DNA of 64,000 nucleotides from Zopfochytrium polystomum (Eukaryota > Chytridiomycota > Chytridiomycetes > Chytridiales > Chytridiaceae), in the NCBI GenBank assembly GCA_025765615.1, contig JAIVFJ010000097.1, positions 182,681-246,680 on the forward strand, given 5' to 3'. A program made the position numbers and the translations under genes. This document shows positions 43,505-54,639 of the stretch, in pieces; position 1 is the stretch's first letter; every line of letters begins with the position of its first letter. Below the pieces are notes generated by a model. That model saw nothing but the letters and a program-made list of their open reading frames with translations. It searched no databases and was not told where the DNA came from.

Positions 43505-43983
43505 GCCGTGGGATTTATAATTTTTTTTGAAGGTTTAGATCGACGCTTCTGCAGGAGTGGGAAGGCGAGAGGTAAGGCGAGCAAAGCAGCAAAGGAATGG
43601 TGAAAGGAAGGCGCTTTGCGCTCCTCTGGCCTAAACTCAACTGGCGAAAGATGAGTTTTGGGTGGGCGCCACTTAACTGGACGAGCGCCTTGGCAGCTGC
43701 GCCGACCTGTCTGAATAGTGTTGCAAAGCGATAGATCGTGCGTGCGTTGTCGCTTGCGAAGCTGCAGATCTCGGTGATGATGTGAGGGGGCAGGACTCCT
43801 CGGCTGCGACGATGAGGATGAGGCGGAGCGGGCGCGGCGGGCGGGGTTCGTGATCTCTGCTATAGCTTATTTGGTCGTGCAGTTGATGAAAATACGGGCA
43901 TCGGCCGGATTTTTGGAACTCACACCTGTCGAAAGACATTTTTCATTATAGCAGTTTTGAATGGAGCAAGTGATTTGGACCTG

Positions 43984-44538
43984 ATGGATGGCTCTTGGCA
44001 TAAGACAGCGGCCAGTGCTTTGCTCTATAAGAAGGATGCGTCGACTATTCTAGAGATGCTAAAGGCTAATGATGAGATTCCAAAGCATTCGATACTGTGG
44101 AAAGCAATTCGCGTAAACCATCCAAATATTGCAAGAAGTGTTGCAAATCCATCAGGCTTCAAGTCAATATCCTCTCTGGCCATATACTATATGGAGGCTA
44201 TTTCAGATTTTCCTGTTACTCACCCCCGTTTCAGTGTTCGAAACGCTGTGGAGCGAGTTCTTTCGTTGAAGTCAATGGATACAGCCACAGAGGAATTACG
44301 AAAGCGGTTGGAGCAGTCTTATCCAGAAAATGGGTCAGAGCTGGCAGCACAAGCGATGATGTGGGTTGACGAATATGTCAAGTTGATGCTCCAACAGCAA
44401 ATGGCTCTTGTGGCTGTGACCAAGGGCAGGATGGACAATGAGCTGCTGAATTCAACAATCCCTGCAGAGATTCCAAGGCCTAGCGCATTGTGGGTGATGT
44501 GGGCAAAGGCTGAGGTGTTCAGAAGTGCAAAATGGTGA
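43984..44538 (+). CDS. Hypothetical alpha-helical protein
   Basis: From the ATG at 43984 (MDGSWHKTAASALLYKKDAS) the frame is open for 184 codons. Residues to about 155 look like a real soluble helical protein (EELRKRLEQSYPENGSELAA, AMMWVDEYVKLMLQQQMALV). The GC content is lower than in neighbouring genes. The last 30 codons overlap, in antisense, the RNase H relic at 44319-45165, so the natural C-terminus has probably been replaced by the insertion. No family is recognised; origin in a transposon is possible. Confidence 0.45.
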   Translation: MDGSWHKTAASALLYKKDASTILEMLKANDEIPKHSILWKAIRVNHPNIARSVANPSGFKSISSLAIYYMEAISDFPVTHPRFSVRNAVERVLSLKSMDTATEELRKRLEQSYPENGSELAAQAMMWVDEYVKLMLQQQMALVAVTKGRMDNELLNSTIPAEIPRPSALWVMWAKAEVFRSAKW

Positions 44539-45165
44539 GAGAGACCTGTGAGGAGTTGCAGTTGTCGTTGAAGTTGGCCCAAGGCCGGGGTATTTGAGAT
44601 GAAGGCGTTGGCTGGGAGGATCTGTTGTGAGAGGATTGGTAACAAAGTTGGGTTGGAAGTCGAGGGTACAGATAATGCCAGCTTGTCTGCTCGTTTGTTG
44701 CCAGCGTCGCCGTTGTGTCCACGAACCCAGAAACTTGTGGAGGGGGGCCAATCTAAGACTGTAGAGTGGCTGCAACGCATGCCCAAAGGGTGGCGTGGGA
44801 AGTGGTGTGCAAAAGACGATGGGGGAATCAGAGAGAGGGGGTGTGTTGAGCTCGCTGTGCAGATTAGGACTAAAGGAATTTGAGGGAAAGAGTTTCTCAA
44901 AGGTGTGAACCACTCCAAGATTGTCAAGTCGAAAAGTGAGGGGCAGGGAAAGTTTTGCAGTGATGGTGAGGGCAGCAAGGAGAGCAGCAATTTCAGCAGT
45001 TGTGGAAGAGGCAGAGAGTGGAGGGAGGGCAAAAGAAAATTCAAAGTTAAGCTCAAGGCAAACAACAGAGCCCATGAAGCCCTCCTCGTAAAGGGAGCAA
45101 TCAGTGTCAAAGGTCAAGGATGGGTGGGTATGAGCAAGGTCAGCAGGGAGGAGGGGCACGTCCAT
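44319..45165 (-). mobile_element. Retrotransposon relic, RNase H domain
   Basis: One frame gives FDTDCSLYEEGFMGSVV and STTAEIAALLAALTITA then FRLDNLGVV, matching the D, E and D parts of an RNase H domain. The neighbouring frame supplies the last motif, FWVRGHNGDAGNKRADKLA. The domain is thus complete in motif order but split by a frame shift near 44700. The style is that of LINE-type elements. No reverse transcriptase lies upstream on the minus strand within view. Confidence 0.6.
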
Positions 45166-45587
45166 TGGTTGAAAGCAGGGATTCGTGAAGGGAGCTGGAT
45201 TGAAAGTGGAGTGGCGGGAGGTGAGGAGTGGGAAAGGTGTGGGTGTGAAAACTGTGGTTAGGGAAGGCGAGTTAACAAAGAAGATGGGCTGGGAGGGTCG
45301 AGTCGCAGTAGCAGTTGTGCGGCTGCTGATGGGGTCTGCGTAGGTGGAGTGTGCAAGGGAAGTTGGATTGTAGGGAGAGATGTGCTTGCTGCAGGGGTAA
45401 GAGAATGGGGGTGAGCCAATGGGGCCCTTAATTGTTTTTTTGTGTCAATTTTATTGTTTTTGTTATGGTTTTCATTCACTATTGAGACCACACATATGGA
45501 CTCAACGCAGGCTCAATGTGGACTCACATGAGGCCAAGTCTAATTGTTTTTTTTGTCAATTTTTTCATTTTGTTATTGTTTTCCACC

Positions 45588-45806
45588 ATGGCCAAAAAAA
45601 CCCGTCCACGCTCCACCAACACCCTTACCCCCCGCGCCGTCGTCGGTGCCGCCCCTCGCACACCAGGACGCCGCGGGATTCCTCCTCCTCCCGGCGCTCG
45701 CGGCGGCGGCGGCGGCGGCAGCGGAGGGAGCTACAGGGTAACCCAGACGGTGGAAGTTGGCGCTGCTCAGGCTGCGCCGGGGGCGGTGCTGGCGGGGTTC
45801 GTGTAG
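45588..45806 (+). CDS. Possible small Gly/Arg/Pro-rich protein
   Basis: ATG in a good CACCATGG context opens MAKKTRPRSTNTLTPRAVVG, then Arg/Pro and a Gly run, then SYRVTQTVEVGAAQAAPGAV, 72 residues in all. A GC-rich frame in an AT-rich surround favours coding. Unknown function. Confidence 0.35.
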   Translation: MAKKTRPRSTNTLTPRAVVGAAPRTPGRRGIPPPPGARGGGGGGSGGSYRVTQTVEVGAAQAAPGAVLAGFV

Positions 45807-46120
45807 GGGCGGCGGCGGCGACGGCGAGTTTGCTTCACCTCATCGCGCCAGCCCACTTCGATAAGCGCTGCAGCAGCAGCGGCAGGCGGTGTTGTTTTCG
45901 GCGAGGCAGTGATTGGGAGGGATGGATATTCGATTCGCCAAATTAGTCATTTTTAGGCCGAATCACCCCTAATAGGCCAGACATTTGAAAAAATACTCAT
46001 CAAAAAGCTTTGAATCAAACGCAAATGGCTGATTTTGGCAAACAATCATTTGATTTGATTTGATTTGATTTTTTGAATCAGACCCAAATCAAACCTTTTT
46101 TTCATACAATTTGATTCATA
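45807..46120. other. AT-rich spacer
   Basis: Contains TTTGA-type short tandem repeats near 46046-46075. No gene. Confidence 0.4.
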
Positions 46121-46335
46121 TTGTAAACAGTCTACTCTGAGTGAGTGAGTGGAAGGAGTGAATGAAGTGGAGATGTGTGTTTGTGGGTAGTCCTTCTCCC
46201 CAACTTGGAGAGAAAGAGAAAAAAAAACCCTGTTATGAATTATTGATACATGATGATGATATACACGCTGTAATAGTTGCTAGGCAAGCGTGACTGGCAC
46301 AGGGTAAAACCTCTCCTATCGGAAAACTGCAGAGA
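46121..46335. repeat. LTR-like repeat adjoining a gag-protease fragment
   Basis: Starts TGTAAACAGTCTACTCTGAG and matches both arms of the palindrome at 50707-51182. Lies where a 3' LTR of the adjacent minus-strand element would be expected. Since reverse transcriptase, RNase H and integrase are missing between protease and this repeat, the element has a large internal deletion. Confidence 0.6.
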
Positions 46336-47669
46336 TGCCTTTGGTTGGACTTGACCAGTGACCCAATCAATGGCAGGGTTCTGGGCTTGCAGCCATGGTA
46401 ATCCCAGGATGACAGAGAATGTGGGTGAGCCAAGATCCAATACTTCCAGGTTGGCCATGGATGGTGGAAAGCCTTGGATGTGGAGGTTTAGCTTGGTTTC
46501 ATGGCTGATTTCCTTGAACAGAGCATGATTGGCAAAGTGGACCTTGAGGGGTGTGGATTTCTTGATGGTGGGAATGGCACAAGACTTGGCAAGGGTGGCA
46601 TCAATGATGTTGCAGGATGATCCAGAGGAAATAAGGGCCTTGGTTGTGATGGTTGACTTGGGTGAGAGTTGAATTTTGACATCCATGGTGAGTTGGTGGG
46701 GCTTGGAATCTGAGGTGTTTGTGGTGCTGGTGGTGGTGATGAAACAGGGGCAGCTTGGAGGAGTGAGCCTGGACCTGGGAGTTTGGGTGCTTCTTCCTTG
46801 GGCAGTCCTTGACAGCATGCTCCTTGGAGCCACAGTAGAAACACAGTCCCTGCTGGGCCCTCCTTGTTTTCTCCTCTTGGCTCAGAGGACCCTTAGGAAG
46901 TGTCTCAACTGCATCCACTTGCATGGGTTCAGGAGCTGTAAGAGCTTGACGGACTGGGGTTGGTCTTGATGTAGTTCCTACTTGTCTTTGCTTCAGCCGC
47001 TTGGAGTAGAGTCTGTTGTCAATCTTGATGGCAAGGAGAATGTACTCTTCCAAGGTCTCAGGGATGTGCAGAGACTGGGAGAGCATGTCTTGGATGGACT
47101 CATGGAGACCATCATGGTACAACTCCATCAGAGCTGCATCATTGTATCCAGAGTCTCTGGCTAGTTGCTTGAATTGGTTGGTGTAGGCCACACAAGATTG
47201 CTTTCCTTGCTTGATATGCTTGAGCTTGGATCTTGCTATCCAAGATGCGTAGGGGTCACCAAAGGTAGCAGAGCTATTGCAAGGTGGTGGGTGTGCTTGG
47301 GAGAGATCTGTACCATGATTGAGCTTGACCAGACAGGAGGGTGCTTGTGAAAAGAACCTTGACTTGCTCACTGGGAAATCTTGAAAGTTGGAGAAGGATG
47401 ACATTCTCCACAGTGGCCATAAAGTTCCTAAGGTCTTTGGCCAGCCCAGTGAACTTGTCAGGGCTGGGAACCTTGGGCTCTCTTGCCTGGTTGGCTTGGG
47501 GCAGGGGAAGAGCTTGATGTTCTTGTTGGAGAAGTTGTTGTTGAAGCTGGTGCTGCTGGTGAAGGACTTGTTCTTGAAGTTGGTGTGTCTGTCTTGAAAG
47601 GGCTTGTAATTGGTCCATCAAGGCTTGGAAGGCAGTTGCATCAGGGAAGGTGTTGTTTGGGTCAGACAT
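46336..47669 (-). mobile_element. Ty3/gypsy-type gag and protease, defective
   Basis: The ATG at 47669 starts a gag-like frame: MSDPNNTFPDATAFQALMDQ, a Gln-rich coil, then FTGLAKDLRNFMATVENVIL. After a frame shift near 47320 it continues with DPYASWIARSKLKHIKQGKQ and ends with a zinc knuckle (CFYCGSKEHAVKDC). After another shift the protease follows: VKIQLSPKSTITTKALISSG and VILGLPWLQAQNPAIDW. The catalytic motif normally D-S-G reads S-S-G here, so the protease would be inactive. RT, RNase H and integrase are absent. Non-autonomous and dead. Confidence 0.75.
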
Positions 47670-47709
47670 GATGGCAGAGAGTAGTAGGAGAGGGTGAAGT
47701 GAATTATGA

Positions 47710-47998
47710 TGTCAGGAACAGGGCAGGGCAGGACAAGGCAGACAAGGAACTGAGAGGAGTGATGATTGTATTGGAAACAATAATTCACTTGAGGGATGGG
47801 ACAGGTTCCCCATCCCCCTTTTATACCTTTTGACAGTGTTCCTTGTCAAGACTCAAAGAACGTTCCAGAAAGAGCAATTAGTAATACAATGATACCAATG
47901 ATACCAATGACAACAAGACAAGTCAGGAAAGCAAAGAAGGTTCCAGAAGGTTCCACAAGGTTCCATGAAGGAATGTTCTATAGGTGTGAGACTACACC
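47710..47998. repeat. LTR-like or leader repeat next to gag
   Basis: Homologous to 14366-14660. It starts TGTCAGG and could end GACTACA at 47998 (TG...CA form). It lies just 5' of the minus-strand gag gene. It differs in sequence from the LTR-like repeat at the other end (46121-46335), so the element may be a mosaic. Confidence 0.5.
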
Positions 47999-48047
47999 GA
48001 GGTCTCAGTGATAAAGTCTAGGATTTTATTCGCAAAAACAAGCGTAC

Positions 48048-49214
48048 CTGTCATAAAACCGCAAGGATCGGGACCCCTATTATTGCTCCCGGTTCTTTAG
48101 TTTCCAAGGCGTTATCAAAGTGTATTTGCGGCTAACCCGTCTTTATTATTGGGTCTGCTTTTACTACTTTCGTCTTAACAGTTTCCGTTGCACCAGGGTT
48201 TTCTCAACATATTTTCTTTTTCGGTGACTAACGGAGACTGCCCGACTGCCTAGGGATGGGGTGCCTGACAGGCTGTACCCCAAGCCCGACTAATTTATTA
48301 TTTATTTTTGGCACTTGTACATACATGCATAGGGTTGGGGGGGACTTAGAGCATTTGTGGTGGATGCTCCAAGTCAGGGGGGTTGACTTGTCAATTTTCT
48401 CTCTCTCTGTTTTTGGGCCATTTCTCTTTTTCCTTTTTTCTTCAATCTGATTTCTGTCCTTTGGCACCAATACAGAGTCCCTTCAAATCCATCTGGCTCG
48501 CAAGGTGAGGGTAGTGAGAGATGGTACGCACCCGGGTGTGTACATGGTCCCTTCGTGGGGCTCCTCTTAAGGGGCCGTGGGTGGGGAATGCAGCTGGCCC
48601 CACCAGCGACTGTGTGACATTGCCGGCTCTGTGTTGGAGTGAGGATCCCTGGCGCTTGCCCGCCGCGATGACGGTGGTGGTGGTGGTGACGACGACGGCA
48701 TCGTTGTCCCCGACCTTCCTGTCCCCGCGAGGGTGTTGGTGGCTGCGCCCGGTGCGGCCCCCGACACCTGAGAGTTCGATCTACAAGCGCCTGCCTCGGT
48801 CCTATTGCTGTGAGGGTGAGATGTGTGAGTACGAGTGCGATGCGATAAAGCCCGTTGGTCGAGTGATCGTGCCGACGCAGCCCGGCGGGGTGCGTGTACG
48901 ATCGCAGGTGTTTCCGCGTGCGAGTTCCCTGCTGGCGACCTTCCGACCCCTACATAGTCGACTCCCTTCTCTCTCTCCCCCCTGTCGCTGGCGACGACGA
49001 GGGCTCCTGCAGCACCGTCCGCGACGAGGGGCGCTAGGTCGCGCCCTGTCCGTCCCGTCGCTATTAACCGCTCCTGTTGTATTTGAGATTAGGTTCCTGA
49101 GATAAAAACCCCCGTTTCCCTCTTCTCTCTCTTTATTCTGCGGTTGTGTTGCGCCCTCGGGAGTGCCCTTCCGTTTCCCCTCGCATCGGCCCGCGGCCAC
49201 GCGAGTAATCGGTG
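48048..49214. repeat. 1.2-kb dispersed repeat, copy 2
   Basis: Same repeat as 2503-3677, same orientation, beginning TGTCATAAAACCGCAAGGAT and ending near AGTAATCGG. Sequence differences are scattered, including transitions of the C/T type in many CG contexts. Confidence 0.75.
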
Positions 49215-50541
49215 CTCCAGCACCGATCCTTCAGAGGATTGTCCCTCTGAATGCTCATTCTTTGTGTTTGAGACCCCTGTTAGACAGATCAGTAGGGATA
49301 CTTCGTGGACTAGGCAAGTAGTAGGGTTGAAACACCCCCTAGACAACAGCCCAATAAAGTTAGTTTTTGCAGCAGGGCAGACAGAGTTGGTGATGAAAAT
49401 TCAGGGGGGCCAAAACTCCCCCAACTCGTTTTTCAGCCAAATATGGACGAGTTGGGGACGAGTTGCGGGCAACGCCAAACAGGCCACCAACTTGGAGCAC
49501 CTTTTCCAATTAGTTGCAGGTGACGCCAAACATGCCACCCCCCCAACTTGTTTTTTGTCCAACCCGCGCACCAAGTTTGTGTCTCATTGGACAAAATCGA
49601 AATTTGGGCTGGCGCCAAACAGGCCTTTATTGATTTGCAAATGAGGTGTGAAACGAGTGAGAAAAAAAAAGTTTTTCCGCATCTAGCTGGAAAATAAATT
49701 GAGTCAAATTGCGGATTTGAGCCAGAGTTAAACCCTACAGAGCAACTGCTCACCTATTCCAAAACCAAAACACTTGGGAACAGGAGTATGAATGAAAAAA
49801 GCCATAATCAGGGTCATGTGAGCTTGCCCCTCCAGGAGCAAAGCCTTGCGCTTGGAGGGAGAATTCTCACCTCTGACTCCCAAGTACCTGAAACGGCAAC
49901 CACCGTATTCTGCCCACAGTGCACCCCAGCATGCGTTGTCCTCTAATTTGATGCCAAGCATGCCAGCAACTTGTGGTGCAAGGCAACGAATTGCTAATGT
50001 TGTTGGACACTTGGCTTTCTGCTTGTGATGCAGCAATTCCCCCTCTGGCAGAGCAGCAGAGGTTACCACCAACCCCCCCACGTTTGATGATAATGTTGCT
50101 GAGCAGGAAAGGCTAGGCTAGGGTGGTGGCAAAAGAGCAATGTTGTGTCATTGAGCATTGCAAGAAGTGAAGGTGACACATGAATTAATCAGTGAAATCC
50201 TCAAACCAATTGTTGAACCACCCCACTCCCAATTAAAGGAGGACGGCTTTGCCCCCCAGACTCAGAGCAGACTTCCATGAAAAACTGCCCAGCAACTGCA
50301 AATGCTTTGGCCCAAAAACGCCCTTTGTGATGTGGAGAATGCAGAGAAGTGCATTACCTGCACAATTTTGGGGCAGATTCTTCAAAAATTAGGTCTCTGT
50401 GACCCACAAATACAGATGAGTGTGGCCCTCTGCCACTGCAGACTTGCCATCCTGCAGAGTGGAGAGCGCAGATGTTGGCCAACCGCATTGGCGGTATGCA
50501 GCCTTACTGAGGACACAATCTTGTTTTTGCACCAATTGTTC
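49215..50541. other. Transposon-island filler, no gene
   Basis: Moderate-GC sequence with short imperfect repeats around 49400-49620 (blocks like CGCCAAACAGGCC). No coding sequence recognised. Confidence 0.4.
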
Positions 50542-50622
50542 CTTGTCACCGCCTGGGTTAAGGTGACAGACTCAAAATCTGTTACTCCCTGGGTGCACAG
50601 GTTTGAGTCCCCTTTCGACAAA
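50542..50622 (+). tRNA. tRNA-Leu(CAA)-like sequence, possibly a pseudogene or SINE head
   Basis: The anticodon arm is clear: CAGA-CTCAAAA-TCTG, with anticodon CAA. An A-box-like GGGTTAAGGTGAC precedes it. A variable arm (TACTCCCTGGGTG) and a T-loop-like GGTTTGAGTCC follow, as in tRNA-Leu. The ends CTTGTCA and CGACAAA pair imperfectly, the D-loop is short and the T-stem is weak. There is no T run after it. It may be a decayed gene or the tRNA-derived head of a short retroelement. Confidence 0.5.
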
Positions 50623-50706
50623 GCAGGAGTAGGACTGAAGGGCATGTAAAGCTTGTTTGGCTGTTTGCACTTTTGGTTTAATTGTTCCACCTGAGTGTTT
50701 CTGCTG

Positions 50707-51182
50707 TGTTAACAGTCTACTCTGTGTGAGGGAGTAGAAGGAGTGAATGAAGTGGAGATGTGTGTTTGTGGGTGGTCCTTCTCAGAGAAAGAGAAAAACT
50801 CTATTATGAACAACTAATACATGTTGATGATATGCAAGCTCTAATAGTTGCTAGGCGAGCATGACAGGTGCATGGTAAAAACCTCTCCTATATTGTCTGC
50901 TTGAGCAGAGGAGGAGGAAAACTGTTTACACTGGATTTCCTGTTCCAGCATTAAGTGGAACGGAAACCCGGTGTCAACAGTTTTCCTATAGGAGAGCTTT
51001 TACCCTGTGCCGGTCACGCTTGCCTAGCAACTATTACAGTGTGTATATCATCATCATGTATCAATAATTCATAACAGAGTTTTTCTCTTTCTCTCCAAGT
51101 TGGGGAGAAGGACCACCCACAAACACACATCTCCACTGCATTCACTCCTTCCACTCACTCACTCAAAGTAGACTGTTTACAC
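50707..51182. repeat. 476-bp near-perfect palindrome of LTR-like arms
   Basis: The left arm starts TGTTAACAGTCTACTCTG and the right arm ends AGACTGTTTACA, its reverse complement. Homology between the arms extends inward past ACACTGGATTTCC / GGAAACCCGGTGT to a centre near 50950. Each arm is also related to 46121-46335. A head-to-head LTR pair would give this structure. As single-stranded DNA or RNA it would fold into one very long hairpin. Confidence 0.75.
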
Positions 51183-51299
51183 CTTGGAAATAGCATGGGC
51201 CCACACACTGTCAGGAAGCAGTGAAAGGTGTGCCTTGGATGGTGGGGTGAAACCGTTTGCCCCTTCAGGTGCACGGTCTGTCCTTCTGTTCTCTTCAGC

Positions 51300-52060
51300 A
51301 GTGGGGCTTTAATTCTTGACTGGGAACTGTGATTCTTGAATCTTTGACTGAGAGTTCTGTTCTTGGCAAAGACTGTGAGCTGTGGAGCTTGAATCTTGAA
51401 TATGGACTGTGAACTGTGGTACTTGAATCTTTGACTGTGGGTTCTGTGAACAAGAGTCTTGACCATGACTGTGAGCTCCATGAGCTCTACTTGAATCTTG
51501 ACTGTGAACTGTGAACTGTGGAACTTGAGTCTTGGCTGGGATTTGTGTACTGCAGACTGACACTGGAGTTGACTTTGGTGGTTGGTCTTCAATACCTGGC
51601 TGTGAACCTTGAATCAAGGACTTGTGAGCATGAGACTTGGGGGCTCGGCTTGAGTTTTGGGTGACTGTTCCAATTGGTGGATCTTGGATTTGACCAGTGA
51701 CCCAGTCAATGGCAGGGTTCTGGGCTTGCAGCCATGGTAATCCCAGGATGACAGAGAATGTGGGTGAGCCATGATCCAATACTTCCAGGTTGACCATGGG
51801 GGGTGGAAAGTCTTGGATGTGGAGGTTCAGCTTGGTTTCATGGCTGACTTCCTTGAACAGAGCATGATTGGCAAAGTGGACCTTGAGGGGTGTGGATTTC
51901 TTGATGGTGGGAATGGCACAAGACTTGACAAGGGTGGCATCAATGATGTTGCAGGATCATCCAGAGTCGATAAGGGCCTTGGTTGTGATGGTCGACTTGG
52001 GTGCGAGTTGAATCTTGACATCCATGTGAGTTGGTGGGGCTTGGAATCTGGGGTGTTTGT
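51300..52060 (-). mobile_element. Second Ty3-type protease fragment
   Basis: Related to the protease at 46336-46690. Here the catalytic D-S-G is intact (ALIDSG) but the next codon is TGA (at about 51959). The region continues with VILGLPWLQAQNPAIDW and then a diverged, repetitive Ser/Gln/Thr-rich tail (units like KIQVPQFTVHSQDSS). Homology to copy 1 ends abruptly at 52060. Its left end runs to the palindrome. Confidence 0.65.
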
Positions 52061-52172
52061 GGTTCAACCAAGTGGGGTGTTTGGTTCTGGGACGAAAAGC
52101 GCAAAAACAAAATGGAAAAAAAAAATTTTTTTTTACAAATTATCGATAAGCAGTGAAGAAGTCTCCTTGGCT

Positions 52173-52211
<39 letters not shown>

Positions 52212-52373
52212 GGCTGGCTGTCTACTCTGCCTGCCGGCTGTTGGGTTTTGTCGCTCGCCGGCGCCCGGTCGCCCCGCCCCAACTCCCGTGCCGTGCCGTG
52301 CCGCGCCCTCAATCACACACGCACAATCACACACACCCCAGCTCCCAACTCCCAACTCCCACTCACAAACCAA
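52061..52373. other. Promoter region with (GTCT)n tract
   Basis: A TCTG tetranucleotide repeat (52178-52211) and a CA-rich stretch precede the next gene. No gene. Confidence 0.5.
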
Positions 52374-54188
52374 ATGAAGTCACATCATCATCATCATCAA
52401 CAAGATCAACAGCAGCAGCAGCAGCATCACGATGGTGATGCTCCGCTGACCCACAGCAGTAGTTCCGGCAGCAGCACAACCACCGCCGCCGTGCCCGCGC
52501 TGCAGCTCGTCCTGTTCATTTTCGCCGCTGCTCTGATCTCGTTTGCGGCTTGGTTGCTGTCTTCGGTGGCCGACACCCCCTTCATCGAGTTTCAGAACGT
52601 GCCTCGCAGCGACTCGTTTGGAAGGTATGCATGCTTCTGCTGCTGCGCCCGTGGACCAGGATCAAACCACAGAAAAAAAAACATTAGCGGCTAAATTCTT
52701 CTCCCATCGTCAATGTTTCACCAACGTCTCCCTCCCGCCCTCCCGCCCACTCCACTAACACAGATATAACGGGACAGTGGCCGTTTCTCTCACGTCACAG
52801 CGCGTTTGTCCGTCCACCTGCACAGCACCAGGTTGCATCTACTTTCAGTGCTACGAGATTGAACCGTGCTCTCCGCTCGACGTGCTCTCGGCGTCCCAGA
52901 GCTCCTCGCTGTGCACCGCCGGAGACGTCGCGTGCGTCGCCTCGATCATCGGAGCCTTGTCCGGTTACGGCACCATCCTTCTGATCCTGTTTTTCCTCTC
53001 AAAAGCCGTGCAACAGCAACAATCCGCCGTACAGGTCTCCAAGCTGCGCAAACTCTCCCTCGCCATCGTGGGAGCCACCGCAGTCTTTGCCATCGGCTGC
53101 CTGCTGCCCCTCGCCGCCATCATCGCCCTCGTCTCCCCGGCCTCCTCCTCCTCCCTCGCCGCCGTCCCCAACGCCCACACCCGCGGCGGCGGTCTGTTCA
53201 GCTTCGTCACAGCCTTCGCCGCCGCCGCCCTCGCGCTGTTGGCCGTCACCCTCGGCCGCCGCAAAGCCTTCGCGCCCTTCGTCGCCGCCATCGAGGCTGC
53301 CGCCGCAAAGTCGCCGAGCTCCAGCGCCCCCCCCCCCCCCCTCCCAAAGACCGAGACCGCCCTGTTCACCAACTGCCTCCTCGTCCCGTGCACGGGCCTG
53401 CTCTTCATCCCGCTGGTCCTGCTCCTGAGCCCCTTCGCCTCCGTCTCCAACATCCCAACCCTCGCCACCGACGGTCCCTTCGCAGGACAAATGGTCAACG
53501 TCTCCGCCTCCCTCACCTTCGGCGACACCCGCATCTGCCCCTCCGCCCCCTGCGACGCTTCCTCCCCGACCTGCGCCGCCTTCCAGTGCTACACAACCTC
53601 CGCCTGCCCCAACTTCGGCGGCCTCCCCGCAGACGCAAACGCCCGCCTCTGCGCGATCCTCAAAACGACCCGGGTCGCCGCCTGGGCCGCCGTCGCAGTC
53701 GCCGCATTCGCCCACGTCGCTCCCTTCGTCCTCGTCGTCCGCTCCTCCTCCCTCCTCTACGCCGCCGCAGCCGTCGCCTCCGCAACCGCGAAATCCACCA
53801 CGGACCAGCCCCCCGACCCGCCCCGACCCCGGGCAGAGTCGCCGCTCACCTTGCCGCCGTCGCCAAGGACCCGCGCAAACGCCTCCGCGCCGCACTCCGC
53901 GCCGCCCGCGCCGCAACCGCCGCCGCCGCCGTCGCGACCCTCGCCTCAGTCGCCGCCGTCGTCGTCGCCGCGCGCGCCACCGCCGCCGCAAGGGACGTCG
54001 CCCCGATGCTGCGGATCTACCTTTCCACGGAGCCCGTCACCGCCCTCGTCGTCGTCGCCGTCGCGGCCCTCGCCGCGTTCGCTGTCGCAGCGAGGCGGAT
54101 TGTTGCGGCGGCTACCGCCGCCGTCGAGGTGATTGAGCGCGCGGCGCTCGTCGGCGATGAGGTTGTGCAGGAGGTGAAGAGCGCGTGA
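52374..54188 (+). CDS. Multi-pass membrane protein with duplicated Cys-rich loop
   Basis: Exon 1 (52374-52624) encodes a His/Gln-rich start and a first membrane segment (LQLVLFIFAAALISFAAWLL). Exon 2 starts at 52764 in phase 2 with YNGTVAVSLTSQRVCPSTC. The protein contains two related extracellular-type units: VCPSTCTAPGCIYFQCYEIE and ICPSAPCDASSPTCAAFQCY. Each is followed by further Cys residues and then membrane helices (YGTILLILFFLSK; AAWAAVAVAAFAHVAPFVLV). This is an internal duplication. Near 53815-53850, in a C-rich run, the frame shifts to one that encodes two more helices (VATLASVAAVVVAA; VTALVVVAVAALAAFAVAA) and ends VVQEVKSA at 54188. The unshifted frame becomes Pro/Ser-rich noise, so the shifted reading is preferred. 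Unknown family. Confidence 0.65.
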
Positions 54189-54639
54189 GTGTGGAAACCC
54201 CGTGACGTTGGTGGGGTTAAGTGTATAAGATCCAGAAGGGGGAGTTTTATTTTTTATTTGCTGCTTTCTTCCCCTACCATTGCTAAGAGATATCTCTTGG
54301 TTTTTGTGTCCCCTGTCTCCCGAACCCGAACCCCTTTTTTTTTTGTACTTTGCGCCTCTTCTGGTGTCTCTCTCGCTTACTCTATTCGAAAAGCTTGCTC
54401 CTGTTTCTGTTCCACCGTCTCACTTTCAGTCGCTTAACCGTTTTAGTACTACAGTCCCAAATGTGGGTTTTTTCGCCGAGTTTTTTGTTGTCCATCCCAA
54501 TAACTTTTGCTTAAAGGGGTTATGACTGCCAGCCTTTACACTCAAACTTCTCTCAGTGAATCTTCAGCTGCTGATGAAGTTAGTTCCCCAAGCGGGGACG
54601 AGTCAGCATTCCAGAGGCCGGACAAACGCGCAACGGCAA
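54189..54639. other. Intergenic
   Basis: T-rich; no gene seen. Confidence 0.4.

Noticed and set aside
43673..43939. Minus-strand CEFQKSGRCPYFH as a CCCH zinc finger
   Set aside because: Only two Cys and one His fit; the third Cys and the spacing of the family are absent.
52999..53991. 330-codon minus-strand Gly/Arg/Glu-rich frame
   Set aside because: Antisense of the duplicated-loop membrane protein; composition bias only.
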